64,000 nt of DNA from Allobosea sp. OK403 (GTDB taxonomy: Bacteria; Pseudomonadota; Alphaproteobacteria; Rhizobiales; Beijerinckiaceae), in contig NZ_FOQV01000004.1 in assembly GCF_900113835.1 (NCBI RefSeq), positions 62,001 to 126,000 of the forward strand. Reading direction: 5' to 3'. Below, one piece after another: positions 8,955-17,929 of this stretch (its first letter is position 1; every line of letters starts with the position of its first letter). The notes beneath the pieces are model-generated. The model saw nothing but the letters and a program-made list of their open reading frames with translations, had not been told where the DNA came from and did not search any database. The position numbers and the translations under genes are program-made.

Positions 8955-9610
8955 CGCGCGCCGATCAGCATGAAGCGCGTATAGTTCTTCGTCGGCAGCG
9001 CGCCAGCGAACCAAGTCTCGGATAGGTTCGCCTGCTCCCGGAACGCATCGAGCGAAGCGACGCAGCTGCGGTGATCGGGCTCGCGAAAATAATCGTTCGA
9101 TTGCAGCAGCAGGGGCATGCCTGCCGGCAAGGTCGCCAGCCAGGCCGGCACATCGTCGAGATGCTCGCAACTCGTATTGATGACGAGGCCGGGCCGCTTC
9201 TCTTGCGTCGCGAAATCGAGGTCGGTCATGTCGGCGGTGATTGCGCGAAAACGCTTGGCCGCGACATGGCGATGATTCAGCGTCTCGGCGACAGTGGCGC
9301 AGCCCGGATCGATATCGAGGCTCACAACCTCGCTGATCGCCAACCGCGGCTCTTCCAGCAGCAGCGCACCGAGCACGCCATACCAGGCGCCAAGCACCCA
9401 GACGGGGCCGTCGGGACGCGGCAAGGTCTCGGCCAGCGTCTCGACCAGCCATTGCTTCGAGGCGATCTGCTTGTGGTTGACGGCGATCGAGAGATCAGCC
9501 GGCGCGCCCTTGCCATAGAGCCGCGCGATGTCGGCGGCCACGGGATTGCGCGTCAGCGCCGCGACACCGCGCAGGATGTCGTGAAAGGCCTCCGAGGGCT
9601 CCTGGGTCAT
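8951..9610 (-). CDS. Class I SAM-dependent methyltransferase-like protein
   Basis: A 219-residue protein. The segment PVWVLGAWYGVLGALLL resembles the glycine-rich SAM-binding motif I, followed by VVSLDIDPGCATVAE (acidic residue at the end of strand 2) and FRAITADMTDLDF (motif II region); INTSCEHLDDV takes the place of motif IV. The start at MTQEPSEAF lacks a strong ribosome site; an in-frame ATG 13 codons earlier is an alternative. It overlaps the following GT4 gene by four bases, suggesting it modifies the same glycan or lipid. Function is inferred from the fold pattern only. Confidence 0.7.
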   Translation of the reverse strand: MTQEPSEAFHDILRGVAALTRNPVAADIARLYGKGAPADLSIAVNHKQIASKQWLVETLAETLPRPDGPVWVLGAWYGVLGALLLEEPRLAISEVVSLDIDPGCATVAETLNHRHVAAKRFRAITADMTDLDFATQEKRPGLVINTSCEHLDDVPAWLATLPAGMPLLLQSNDYFREPDHRSCVASLDAFREQANLSETWFAGALPTKNYTRFMLIGAR

Positions 9611-9688
9611 GCCGTCTCTGTCAAAGCGAGCCAAAATCGGCGGGACCATAGGCAAGCCCGGGCGCAAAGGCCAGCCGCCCCCGCGAGC

Positions 9689-11620
9689 TCAGATCGGTGA
9701 CTTCTTGGTGTTCTCCGCTGCGGTCGATGTGCCGGCCTTGGACCGGCGACCTCGCTTCACGGGGGGCTGCGGCGCGGGCGCGGCTTCCTCCTGCAGTGTA
9801 CCCGCCCCGGACAAGGGCTCGTGCTCGCTGGCGGCCTCCATGGCCGATGCATCGGGGGCAGCGGCCGACTCCTGCAATCCTGTCGAATCTGTCTCGATGG
9901 CGGGAGCCGCCTCCTGATCATCGCCGTCGCGTTCGGCCAGTTCCGGAACGCTGGCGAAGCCATAGGCGGTCAGCGGCTTCTCGCGGCCCTTGATCGAGAT
10001 CTTCAACGGTGTCGTGCCGCGATAGCCCCGGCCAGTGACGCGGATCGTCTCTTCCGACACGACGAGATCGGACAGCACGCGCCGCGTCGCCGATTCGAGC
10101 TGGCTTGCGATCATCACCGTCTCGCCGACCGTGATCTCGCGCCGGCCGAGGCTCTCACTCTCGACGGCGCCGATGATGGCCTGGCCGGTATGGATGCCGA
10201 TGCCGATCCGTAGCGGTAAGGGCAACGCCGCTCCGAATTCGCGATTCAGCGCCTCGACGGCGCGCACGATGTCCCCGGCCGCGCTGATCGCGGCCTGGGC
10301 GGCACGCGCTGGCGTGCCCTCCAACCCGAACACCGCCATGAAGCCATCGCCATAAAAGGCATCGATCCGCCCGCCATGAGCGGCGATGGCCTGCGCCATC
10401 TCGTCAAAGAAGCGGTTGAGCAGACCGATCAACTCCTGCGGCAATTGCCGCTCCGACAAGGCCGAGAAGGCGCGCAGATCAGCCACGACTACGGTCAGCC
10501 CGCGCTTGCCGGCCGTCGCCTCGGGCTCGGTCGCGCGCGCGGCAGCGCCCAGCCGCGAGGCCAGCAGGATCTGGACCTGCAGATCATCCTTCGGCCTGAT
10601 CTGGCAAGCCAGGCGGACACGATCCGGCGCAGCAATTCGGCGCAGCAGCCTGGCCTCGTTCGGTCCGGGCGGCGGCAGCTTGTCGCCACCGTCGAGCACC
10701 AGCACACGGCAGGTCGCGCAGCGCGCCCTGCCGCCGCAGAGCGCCGCATGCGGGATGCCGAAGCGCCGGAACATCTCCAGCACGGTCAGCCCCGGCGTGA
10801 GCTTGCGCACCCCATGACCGACGAAGCGCACGGTGATGTGGCGGGTGGTGCGAACCCTGATCTCGCGGATTGCGACGAAGCCGACGAAGCAGCCGACGAG
10901 GCCATAGAACGCCCTCTTCGCCCAGGTCACATTCTGGTTGAACATAGCGACCGCTGCGTCCGAATAGGTCTCGGGCGGCAATTCCATATGCCCGGCCTCA
11001 CGCGCCGCAACGGCAAAACCGATCAGCGCCAAAATCGGCAGCAGGATCGCGGCAAGCATGAATGGGTCGCGCCAACGCTGATAGCTCTCGCGCGAGCGCA
11101 GCGAAAAATGCAGGCCGATGATGCCATGCGTCCAGACCAGCAGCAGCAGGATGCTTTGCGAAAGCGCCAGGTTCGGCCACAAGCGGCGCAGCACCGCGTG
11201 ATAGCTCTCGTCGAGATTGAAGAACGTGCCCATCACCCGCGTCCCGACGATATGATCGACGAGGAAGAGCGGGATCATGAGGCCGAGGCCGATCTGCAGC
11301 ATTTCACGCGCCGGCATCTTGAAGGTGCGGCGCTGCGCCACCCGCAGCAGCGCAAACAGCGGATGCACGATCAGCGCGGCATAGAGCGCGACCGTACCCG
11401 GCCAGGAATGCCAGAACCCGTAGCGCCAGTTCTGCACGGCCTCCATCACCTCAAGCCCTGCGATGCCGGAGGCGTGGTTGAGGAAATGCGTCGCCGCGAA
11501 AGCGAGCAGCACCATGCCCGATGCGAAGCGGATGTCACGACTCCAGGACGAGACCTGGTCCATGCCTGCTCCGAAACCCGCGCCTTGCCTGTTGGCACCT
11601 GCCGTCGAGGGCAAACTCAT
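9689..11620 (-). CDS. Membrane protein with [2Fe-2S] ferredoxin and class III cyclase-like domains
   Basis: A 643-residue fusion. About six membrane segments (33-50, 75-95, 108-125, 152-172, 187-206, 236-252) contain several histidines. A ferredoxin domain follows with Cys295, Cys301, Cys304 and Cys339 (CGGRARCATC ... LACQ). Then comes a class III nucleotidyl cyclase domain (about 373-545) and a low-complexity Ala/Pro/Glu tail. Both metal-binding aspartates are kept (D381 in VADLRAFS, D425 in FYGDG). By eye alignment, the base-recognising Lys is Ala421, and the transition-state Asn and Arg are Met503 and Gln507, so activity is doubtful. It lies 16 bases after the cyclic-nucleotide-binding-like gene in one operon. 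Confidence 0.82.
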   Translation of the reverse strand: MSLPSTAGANRQGAGFGAGMDQVSSWSRDIRFASGMVLLAFAATHFLNHASGIAGLEVMEAVQNWRYGFWHSWPGTVALYAALIVHPLFALLRVAQRRTFKMPAREMLQIGLGLMIPLFLVDHIVGTRVMGTFFNLDESYHAVLRRLWPNLALSQSILLLLVWTHGIIGLHFSLRSRESYQRWRDPFMLAAILLPILALIGFAVAAREAGHMELPPETYSDAAVAMFNQNVTWAKRAFYGLVGCFVGFVAIREIRVRTTRHITVRFVGHGVRKLTPGLTVLEMFRRFGIPHAALCGGRARCATCRVLVLDGGDKLPPPGPNEARLLRRIAAPDRVRLACQIRPKDDLQVQILLASRLGAAARATEPEATAGKRGLTVVVADLRAFSALSERQLPQELIGLLNRFFDEMAQAIAAHGGRIDAFYGDGFMAVFGLEGTPARAAQAAISAAGDIVRAVEALNREFGAALPLPLRIGIGIHTGQAIIGAVESESLGRREITVGETVMIASQLESATRRVLSDLVVSEETIRVTGRGYRGTTPLKISIKGREKPLTAYGFASVPELAERDGDDQEAAPAIETDSTGLQESAAAPDASAMEAASEHEPLSGAGTLQEEAAPAPQPPVKRGRRSKAGTSTAAENTKKSPI

Positions 11621-11636
11621 GCCGCTACCCGCCTCA

Positions 11637-12086
11637 TCAATGGACTTTCTCGTTGTGCAGCACGAAATCGGCCAGGCGATACAGCCGCGCGGCAAGATCG
11701 CGCGACAGGGCTATGCTGAAATCGGGGATCGTTTCGAGCAATTCGAAGAACAGATCCTTCGGCAATCGCAGCGTGCTGACATCGCTCTTGGCGGTGACCT
11801 CGCCGACATAGGACTGGCCGCAGAGGATCGGCACGTCGCCGATAATGCTGCCCGAGGCCAGCAAGAAGCGCTTGCTGCGCCCGTCGCTCCGTTCATGCGA
11901 AATCTCGACCTCGCCTTCCAGAACGACATAGACGCCTTCCGGCATCTCTCCTTCGGCAATGATCCGCGCTCCCGCATCGAAATGCAGACGCTCGCCCATC
12001 AGCGCGACGAGCTTCAGCCGGGGCCCGGGAAGCGAACGAAACAGCGGCAGCCTTCGCAGGCATGTGATGTCGGTTTCGAGCGTCAT
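11637..12086 (-). CDS. Cyclic-nucleotide-binding-like domain protein without DNA-binding domain
   Basis: A 149-residue protein made of one cNMP-binding (CRP/PKA regulatory) jelly-roll: FDAGARIIAEGEMPEGVYVVLEGEVEIS at residues 37-63, then SGSIIGDVPILC at 78-89. There is no C-terminal helix-turn-helix, so it is not a transcription factor. The phosphate-binding cassette is changed: the usual GE is GD (83-84), and the Arg expected a few residues later is absent (GQSYVGEVTA), so cAMP or cGMP binding in the usual way is uncertain. It overlaps the upstream ABC-like gene by four bases (ATGA). Confidence 0.85.
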   Translation of the reverse strand: MTLETDITCLRRLPLFRSLPGPRLKLVALMGERLHFDAGARIIAEGEMPEGVYVVLEGEVEISHERSDGRSKRFLLASGSIIGDVPILCGQSYVGEVTAKSDVSTLRLPKDLFFELLETIPDFSIALSRDLAARLYRLADFVLHNEKVH

Positions 12087-14815
12087 GGTCGCGCCTCCAG
12101 CCGTTCGGCGCCTTGACGCAGCGGCACCTCTGCCGCGACTTCGTCCTCGCCGTCCCGGTCATCGTCCTCAATCACGCCAGACGGTCCGCTGAACACGATC
12201 CGCGGCGAGATCCCCGCTGAAAGACTAGCATCCCCAAGAAGAAGGAACAGTGTCATGCCGGCGCAATGTTCGCGCAGCCGGGCGATCAGCGCCTCGGGCT
12301 CCGGGCTGGTCGCGACCAGTGCCGCAACATCTAGCACTGCGATCTGCGGCGCCTTGATCAGGGCCTGCGCCAGAGGCACCGCAAGCTTGAGACGCCCGGG
12401 CAGGAAGCGCCCGCGAATGCCGCAATCGGTGTTGAGGCCGATCCGGTAGAGCTCGCCATCGAGGCCCGCCCGCGCCAATGCGGCCCGCACGATTCCCGCG
12501 ACCTTCTTACGCGCATCGGCGATGCCGTAGCCGATGCGGCCGAACATCAGATTGTCGCGCAGGCTCGCGCCCAGCATCACCTTGCCGGGATCGTAAAAGT
12601 CGACGTCATGGACGGCATCTGCCGGCAGGTGAGCCTTGAAGCTCGCCCTGGCCCGCATGATCCGCCGCCGCAGCCGGTCGTCGAGCAGGTTCAGCCGGTG
12701 TTTCGGCTCGATATAGCCGAGCGCGAGCGCAAGCAGATCGCGCTCCGTCTCGGAATCGAGCGGCGCGCGCATGTCCTGCTTATTCAAGGTCGCGGACAGT
12801 TCGGTCAGTCGCTCCATGCCGAAGCCCGCGCTGAAGGAGTAGCGCTCGAACAGAGCGTGGCCCTGCGGCAGGCCTTCGAAGATCTCGACCACCGTCGCCA
12901 CGATGCGTGAGCCGACCTCGATCAGCGGCGCGACCAACGTCTCCGCCGCCAGGATGGCATGGGCATAAGGCTCGAACAGCAGTGTCTCGTTGGCGAAGCG
13001 TGGCGTCCGCCGCGCGCCGAAGATCAGGTTCTCGGCGACAGTCGCATTGGCGTTGTAGCGCTGCGGGTCGAAGGTCTCGATCAGCCCGGCGAGCTTGCTG
13101 CGGCCGAGCTCTTCCGCAACGGCGGCCCGCGCCAGGACGATCTGCTCCTTGGCATTCTCGTTCAGAGAGGCCTGCACCTTGCCGTCGAGGCCAAGCTCAT
13201 AAACGTCCTCGGCGCAGCCCAGCACCTCGAGCACATCCTTGATATGCTCCTCAAGCGAGGCGGCATCGCTCACCCCAGCGCCCTCGTAATCGGTCCAGTC
13301 GGCGGTGAAGGAGAACGGCGTGTTGCCGGAGCGGATCGACTCCATGAAGACGCGGTGATCCTCCTGGCTGACCTTGCCGGTCGGCCTCAGGCTCGGCCGG
13401 CGTCGCTTCAGCGGCAGCAGGATGTTGTCGCGCAGCGTGCCGGCGATGATCTCGGCCTCGTTGCCGGCATAGCCGATCATGTGGCTCGCGCGCTCGACCG
13501 ACATCCGCGCGAGGTTGTTCGCATCGATCATGACCCGCCCGGAATAGGCCATGGCCTGACGCCCAAGGATGCGGCCCAGGACCTCGCGCGCCCCGCCATG
13601 GGGGCCGATGACCGCGACCGTGCCCGGCCGCTGCAGGCGCAGCGTCAAGGGCGACAGCAAGGGCTGGCCGCGATTATCGAGCATCTGCACGGCCTCGAGC
13701 CGGATCTGCCCCGTCTCCGGCAGGGGCTTCACCCCGTCTGCCTCGTCCAGCACGACCGCCTCGTCGGTGTTGAACTGGGCGATGACCTGTTCGTATTTGA
13801 TCGTGACGTCGTTGCGCTGCTGGTCCCAGTCGATCAGCTCCTTGATCGGGGGCGGCAGGTCGCGATAGGCGGCGATGACGGCCACGAGCTGGCCGATGTC
13901 GAGCCTGCCCTGCAGCGCGAAGAAGCCACCCACCGCATAGAAGAAGAATGGCGTGATCTGGGCCAGGAGGTTGTTCAGGAACTTGACTGCGAATTTGCGT
14001 TTGTAGAGCGCGTAGCGGATGTCGAAGAGCTTCCCCAGCCGGCCGGCGATGTCCGACTGCACATAATTCGTCGCACCATGACCCTGGATCGTCGGCCCGG
14101 CGTCGACGATCTCGCCGATGCGTCCAGCGAGCTGGCGCGACTCGATCTGGCGCTGGCGGCCGAGCCTGAGCTGCTCCTTGCGCAGGATCGGGATGATGAT
14201 CGCCTGCAGCAGCACGATCACGAGCGCAATCGAGCCGAGCCACATGCTCTGCGCCATGATGAAGACCAGCGCCGTCAGCGCCTGGCTCAGCAGGAAGACG
14301 GGCTGGATGAAGGCCTCGCCGACGAAGCCGCCGATCGGCTCGACCTCGTCCTTGATCATGCTGGCGACCTCAGCGGGCTTGACCGCGCGGATCTCCTCGG
14401 GCGGGAAGCGCATGAGCTGGCTGAACAGGTCGTAGCGCATGCGCCTGAGCATGCGCTCGCCGAGAATGCCCTTACGCAGGTTGATGACGTATTTGAACGC
14501 GCCGTTGATCAGCACCAGCGCCAGGAAATATCCGCTCAGCCCGAACAACAGCCCAAGCTGGCCGACCTGGAAGCCCTCGAACAGCTTGTAGCTGGCGCCG
14601 CCAAGCCAGCTCGGCATGTGCAGCGTGAACTCCAGCAGCGTCGCGGTGGTCTTGCCGTTCTTGAAAGCGCCGCCCTGGATTGCATCGTTGACGATGCGCT
14701 TGGGCACATCGAACGACGCCCAATAGAAGGCGATCGAGACGAGGATGATGAGCAGGACGATGATCTGATCGCCGCGGCTCTTCTGCCAGACATAACGGAA
14801 GAGGTTGGTCTCCAA
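12083..14815 (-). CDS. ABC exporter-like protein with degenerate nucleotide-binding region
   Basis: About 910 residues. The N-terminal third is a type I ABC exporter membrane domain (FDVPKRIVNDAIQG, then helices and the QLMRFPPEEIR and VGEAFIQP coupling segments). The ATPase part is abnormal. Walker A reads GPHGGARE, lacking the final Gly, Lys and Ser/Thr. The LSGGQ region reads FLPGRLKLA, and Walker B ends LDVAALVA with no catalytic Glu. Three copies of a NLxFG-like segment suggest internal duplication of this region. The TTG start was chosen because AGGA lies six bases before it; a GTG at 14908 would add 31 residues. It is the first gene of the operon with the cNMP-like and cyclase-like genes. 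Confidence 0.8.
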   Translation of the reverse strand: METNLFRYVWQKSRGDQIIVLLIILVSIAFYWASFDVPKRIVNDAIQGGAFKNGKTTATLLEFTLHMPSWLGGASYKLFEGFQVGQLGLLFGLSGYFLALVLINGAFKYVINLRKGILGERMLRRMRYDLFSQLMRFPPEEIRAVKPAEVASMIKDEVEPIGGFVGEAFIQPVFLLSQALTALVFIMAQSMWLGSIALVIVLLQAIIIPILRKEQLRLGRQRQIESRQLAGRIGEIVDAGPTIQGHGATNYVQSDIAGRLGKLFDIRYALYKRKFAVKFLNNLLAQITPFFFYAVGGFFALQGRLDIGQLVAVIAAYRDLPPPIKELIDWDQQRNDVTIKYEQVIAQFNTDEAVVLDEADGVKPLPETGQIRLEAVQMLDNRGQPLLSPLTLRLQRPGTVAVIGPHGGAREVLGRILGRQAMAYSGRVMIDANNLARMSVERASHMIGYAGNEAEIIAGTLRDNILLPLKRRRPSLRPTGKVSQEDHRVFMESIRSGNTPFSFTADWTDYEGAGVSDAASLEEHIKDVLEVLGCAEDVYELGLDGKVQASLNENAKEQIVLARAAVAEELGRSKLAGLIETFDPQRYNANATVAENLIFGARRTPRFANETLLFEPYAHAILAAETLVAPLIEVGSRIVATVVEIFEGLPQGHALFERYSFSAGFGMERLTELSATLNKQDMRAPLDSETERDLLALALGYIEPKHRLNLLDDRLRRRIMRARASFKAHLPADAVHDVDFYDPGKVMLGASLRDNLMFGRIGYGIADARKKVAGIVRAALARAGLDGELYRIGLNTDCGIRGRFLPGRLKLAVPLAQALIKAPQIAVLDVAALVATSPEPEALIARLREHCAGMTLFLLLGDASLSAGISPRIVFSGPSGVIEDDDRDGEDEVAAEVPLRQGAERLEARP

Positions 14816-14969
14816 CGGCGATCCTGTCCGGCGGGCCGCGCCCGTCTTCTCATCTTCTGCCCCCCATATGTGGTCAGCCTCGGCCGCAGTGCAATGCGGG
14901 CGGGCCACGCAGCCAGCGCTTGCCCCGGCAATGCTGTCATGTTTCGATCACGACCCGTGGAGGATCTCG

Positions 14970-15959
14970 ATGAGACTGGGTTCGATCGACCGGGCGTGCC
15001 GGCTGCTATGCCTCACGCTCGCGCTTGGCGGCATGGGCCGGTCGGCGCTGGCCAATAGCAGCAGCGACCCGGCTCAACTCATCCTGAGGGACGATTTCGA
15101 GGCCGGCCGGTTCGCGCCTGAAGGCGGCCTGTATTACAAGAACAACCCTGAACAGCGCGACGGCAGCGTCACCTTCCAGAGCCGCAACGTCATGACCGGC
15201 CACAGCGCGCTGACGCTTTCGGTCAAGCCTGCCTGTCCGCCGTTGCAGAGGCGATGCAGCGAACGCGCCGAGGTCTGGGAAACGCCCGAGGTGCTCGCCG
15301 GTTATAACCAGACGGTCTGGTACGGCTTTGCCATGTTCATGGACGATCCGCTGCCACAGGATGACGGCCGTTATGTCATGGCCCAGTGGAAGCGCGAGAT
15401 CATTCCCGGAGCCAAGGGCGACTACTCACCCTTTCTGGCGCTCAGGCTCTATGAGGGCCATCTCGGCGTCACCGTCGAAACCGACATGATCGAGGCGTTT
15501 CCGATCGGCGGCGCGGCTCGGCCGAATGGTTGCCTTCCCGGCGAAGCCCTGGCCGTGAACCGCCAGGCGGCGCACCAGACGCGAGCCCTCGTCGCGATCG
15601 AGAGCGGTATGGCGCCCGCGAACTACCCGGCGTATTTCGATTCCTGTGCGCCAGGCATCATGGTGACACGCCATGCCGATCTGCCTTCCGGCCGGAAGGG
15701 CTGGATCGACTTCGTCTTCCGCTCGAGCCCGGGGCCGGCCGGCAATGGGCATGTCGAAATCATCGCCAATGGCGTGCACGTCGGCACCGTCAAAGGCCAT
15801 ATCGGCCATAGCGGACCCGGTCTCGACAAGAACCAGTACTTCAAGTTCGGCCCCTACCGCGCGCCCAACCCGCAGAACTGGAGCCTGACCTTCGACGATT
15901 TCCGGCGTGGGCCGCGTTGCACGGACGTCATCCGTTCCGGGCAATGTCCCGCCGAATGA
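14970..15959 (+). CDS. Exported polysaccharide lyase-like protein
   Basis: A 329-residue protein with a signal peptide (MRLGSIDRACRLLCLTLALGG...SALA, cleavage near residue 29). The body fits the polysaccharide lyase jelly-roll family that includes heparin lyase I-like proteins: ILRDDFEAGRF, SERAEVWE, WYGFAMFMDD, MAQWKRE, the GWIDFVFRSSPG strand and the C-terminal YFKFGPYRAP...LTFDDFRRG. Such enzymes cleave acidic polysaccharides by beta-elimination outside the cytoplasm. GGAGG seven bases upstream fixes the start. It is divergent from the ABC-like operon and near two sets of glycosyltransferases, so it could trim a self-made polysaccharide, but the substrate is not known. Confidence 0.78.
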   Translation: MRLGSIDRACRLLCLTLALGGMGRSALANSSSDPAQLILRDDFEAGRFAPEGGLYYKNNPEQRDGSVTFQSRNVMTGHSALTLSVKPACPPLQRRCSERAEVWETPEVLAGYNQTVWYGFAMFMDDPLPQDDGRYVMAQWKREIIPGAKGDYSPFLALRLYEGHLGVTVETDMIEAFPIGGAARPNGCLPGEALAVNRQAAHQTRALVAIESGMAPANYPAYFDSCAPGIMVTRHADLPSGRKGWIDFVFRSSPGPAGNGHVEIIANGVHVGTVKGHIGHSGPGLDKNQYFKFGPYRAPNPQNWSLTFDDFRRGPRCTDVIRSGQCPAE

Positions 15960-16057
15960 ACTTGTGTCGAAAGCCATTGGCAATACGGCTCTTTCAACGT
16001 CTAGTGATTGCACTTGGACGTAAGGCAACATCGAAAGCCAATCGGCGTTAGTGACGT

Positions 16058-17929
16058 ATGGATATCCTGCGGGTCAGCGATCTACGCATCGGCTTCACCA
16101 TTCACGGGCTTGCTCGCGATGTCGTGAAGGGCGTCAGTCTGCGCGTGCCGCCCGGCAAGACCGTCGCGCTCGTCGGCGAGTCCGGTTCCGGCAAATCGGT
16201 GATCTCGCAGGCGATCATGGGGCTGCTGCCCCGCGCCGGGGCGATCACGGGCGGCGAGATCCTGTTCCGCGATCCGCTGACGCCCGGCACCTCGATCGAC
16301 ATCGCCGGACTGCCCTCGGAAGGACGCGAGATCCGGGCGCTGCGCGGCGGGCGCATCGGCATGATCTTCCAGGAGCCGATGTCCTCGCTCTCGCCGGTGC
16401 ACACCATCGGCAACCAGATCGAGGAAGCGCTGCAGCTGCACCGGCCGACGCCCAAGGCGCAGGCGCGCGAACTGATCGAGGTCATGCTGAAGCGCGTCGG
16501 CTTCAAGGACCCGCATCGCGCCTTCGGTTTCTACCCGTTCGAGCTTTCGGGCGGCCTGCGCCAGCGCGCCATGCTCGCCATGGCGCTGATCTGCCAGCCG
16601 GCCCTGCTCATCGCCGACGAGCCGACGACGGCGCTCGACGTCACCATCCAGGCTCAGGTGCTCGACCTGATGCGCGATCTCCAGGCCGAGATGGGCATGG
16701 CGATCCTGCTGATCACCCATGATCTCGGCGTCGTCGCCAACATGGCCGATGAGGTCGTGGTGATCTACCATGGCGAGATCATGGAAAGCGGCCCGGTCGA
16801 GGATATCTTCCGCCGGCCGCGCCACCCCTATCTCAAGGCCCTGCTCAAGGCCTCGCCGCATTTCGACATGCAGGAGGGCGAGCGCCTCGTCGCCTTGCGC
16901 GAGGCAAGGACCCGCCCCGTCGTCGCACCAAGGCCCGCCGCGCCGAAGAATGCGGCCCCGCTGCTCAGCGTGAGCAATCTGCGCAAGACCTACACGACCG
17001 GCTCGCGGAAGTTCTTCGGCAAGGGCACGCTCTCGACCGTCGTCGCGGTCGATGATGTGAGCTTCGACATCAGGCGCGGCGAATGCCTTGGCCTCGTCGG
17101 CGAAAGCGGCTGCGGCAAGACCACCGTCAGCAAGATCATCATGCGGGCAGTGACGCCCAACGAGGGCAAGATCATTTTCGACGATGGCCGGACCTGCACC
17201 GATGTGCTGGGGCTGCAGGGCGAGGCGCTGCGCGCCTTCCGGCCGAGGGTCCAGATGATCTTCCAGGATCCGGTCTCGTCACTGTCCCCGCGCATGACCG
17301 TGATGAACATCCTGCGCGAGCCGCTGGTCGTCCACGACCGTGGTGAAGGGGCCGAGCAGACCGCCCGCGTCAGGGCGCTGATGGAAGATGTCGGTCTCGA
17401 TCCGCGCTTCCTCAACCGCTATCCGCATTCCTTTTCCGGCGGCCAGCGCCAGCGTATCGGCATCGCTCGCGCGCTCGCGCTCGATCCCGATCTGATCATC
17501 TGCGACGAACCGGTTTCGGCGCTCGACGTCTCCGTGCAGGCCCAGATCCTCAACCTGCTCAAGGATTTGCAGGCCGAGCGTGGCCTGACCTTCCTGTTCA
17601 TCTCGCACAATCTCGCGGTGGTGAACTACATGGCCGACCGCATCGCCGTGATGGCCAATGGCCGTATCGTCGAGATCGCCCCGCGCCACGCGCTGTTCAC
17701 CAAGCCGGTGCATCCCTACACCAAGGCGCTGCTCAAATCGGTGCCTTTCGCCGATCTCGATCGCAAGCTCAACTTCAAGCTGGTCGCGCCCGGCGGCGCC
17801 TCCGACTCCACGCATTGGGCACCTGCCTTCAGGCAGGAAGAGAACGGCCCGGCGCTGGCGCATCTGCCGCTCGGCGACGGGCATTTCGTTCTCGCGCAGG
17901 CCGGCGCATCCGTCAGGGAGGTGGCCTGA
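16058..17929 (+). CDS. Peptide-type ABC importer ATPase, two cassettes fused
   Basis: A 623-residue protein with two complete ABC ATPase domains of the Dpp/Opp (YejF-like) type. The first has Walker A GESGSGKS (about 44-51), signature LSGGLRQR and Walker B LLIADEPT; the second has GESGCGKT, signature FSGGQRQR and [12 protein letters not shown]. Oligopeptide-type C-terminal extensions ([16 protein letters not shown]) follow each. It energises uptake of a peptide or related solute through the two permeases encoded downstream. The next gene begins within its stop codon, so the four genes 16058-22060 form one operon. Confidence 0.94.
   Translation: MDILRVSDLRIGFTIHGLARDVVKGVSLRVPPGKTVALVGESGSGKSVISQAIMGLLPRAGAITGGEILFRDPLTPGTSIDIAGLPSEGREIRALRGGRIGMIFQEPMSSLSPVHTIGNQIEEALQLHRPTPKAQARELIEVMLKRVGFKDPHRAFGFYPFELSGGLRQRAMLAMALICQPALLIADEPTTALDVTIQAQVLDLMRDLQAEMGMAILLITHDLGVVANMADEVVVIYHGEIMESGPVEDIFRRPRHPYLKALLKASPHFDMQEGERLVALREARTRPVVAPRPAAPKNAAPLLSVSNLRKTYTTGSRKFFGKGTLSTVVAVDDVSFDIRRGECLGLVGESGCGKTTVSKIIMRAVTPNEGKIIFDDGRTCTDVLGLQGEALRAFRPRVQMIFQDPVSSLSPRMTVMNILREPLVVHDRGEGAEQTARVRALMEDVGLDPRFLNRYPHSFSGGQRQRIGIARALALDPDLIICDEPVSALDVSVQAQILNLLKDLQAERGLTFLFISHNLAVVNYMADRIAVMANGRIVEIAPRHALFTKPVHPYTKALLKSVPFADLDRKLNFKLVAPGGASDSTHWAPAFRQEENGPALAHLPLGDGHFVLAQAGASVREVA

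Noticed and set aside
10376..11719. Plus-strand open frame of 447 codons opposite the cyclase fusion
   Set aside because: Antisense shadow of the membrane/ferredoxin/cyclase gene, with no family features.
12959..15058. Plus-strand open frame of 699 codons opposite the ABC-like gene
   Set aside because: No recognisable domain, and Arg/Asp/Gln/Leu-biased composition typical of antisense reading of a GC-rich gene; the minus-strand gene has clear exporter features.
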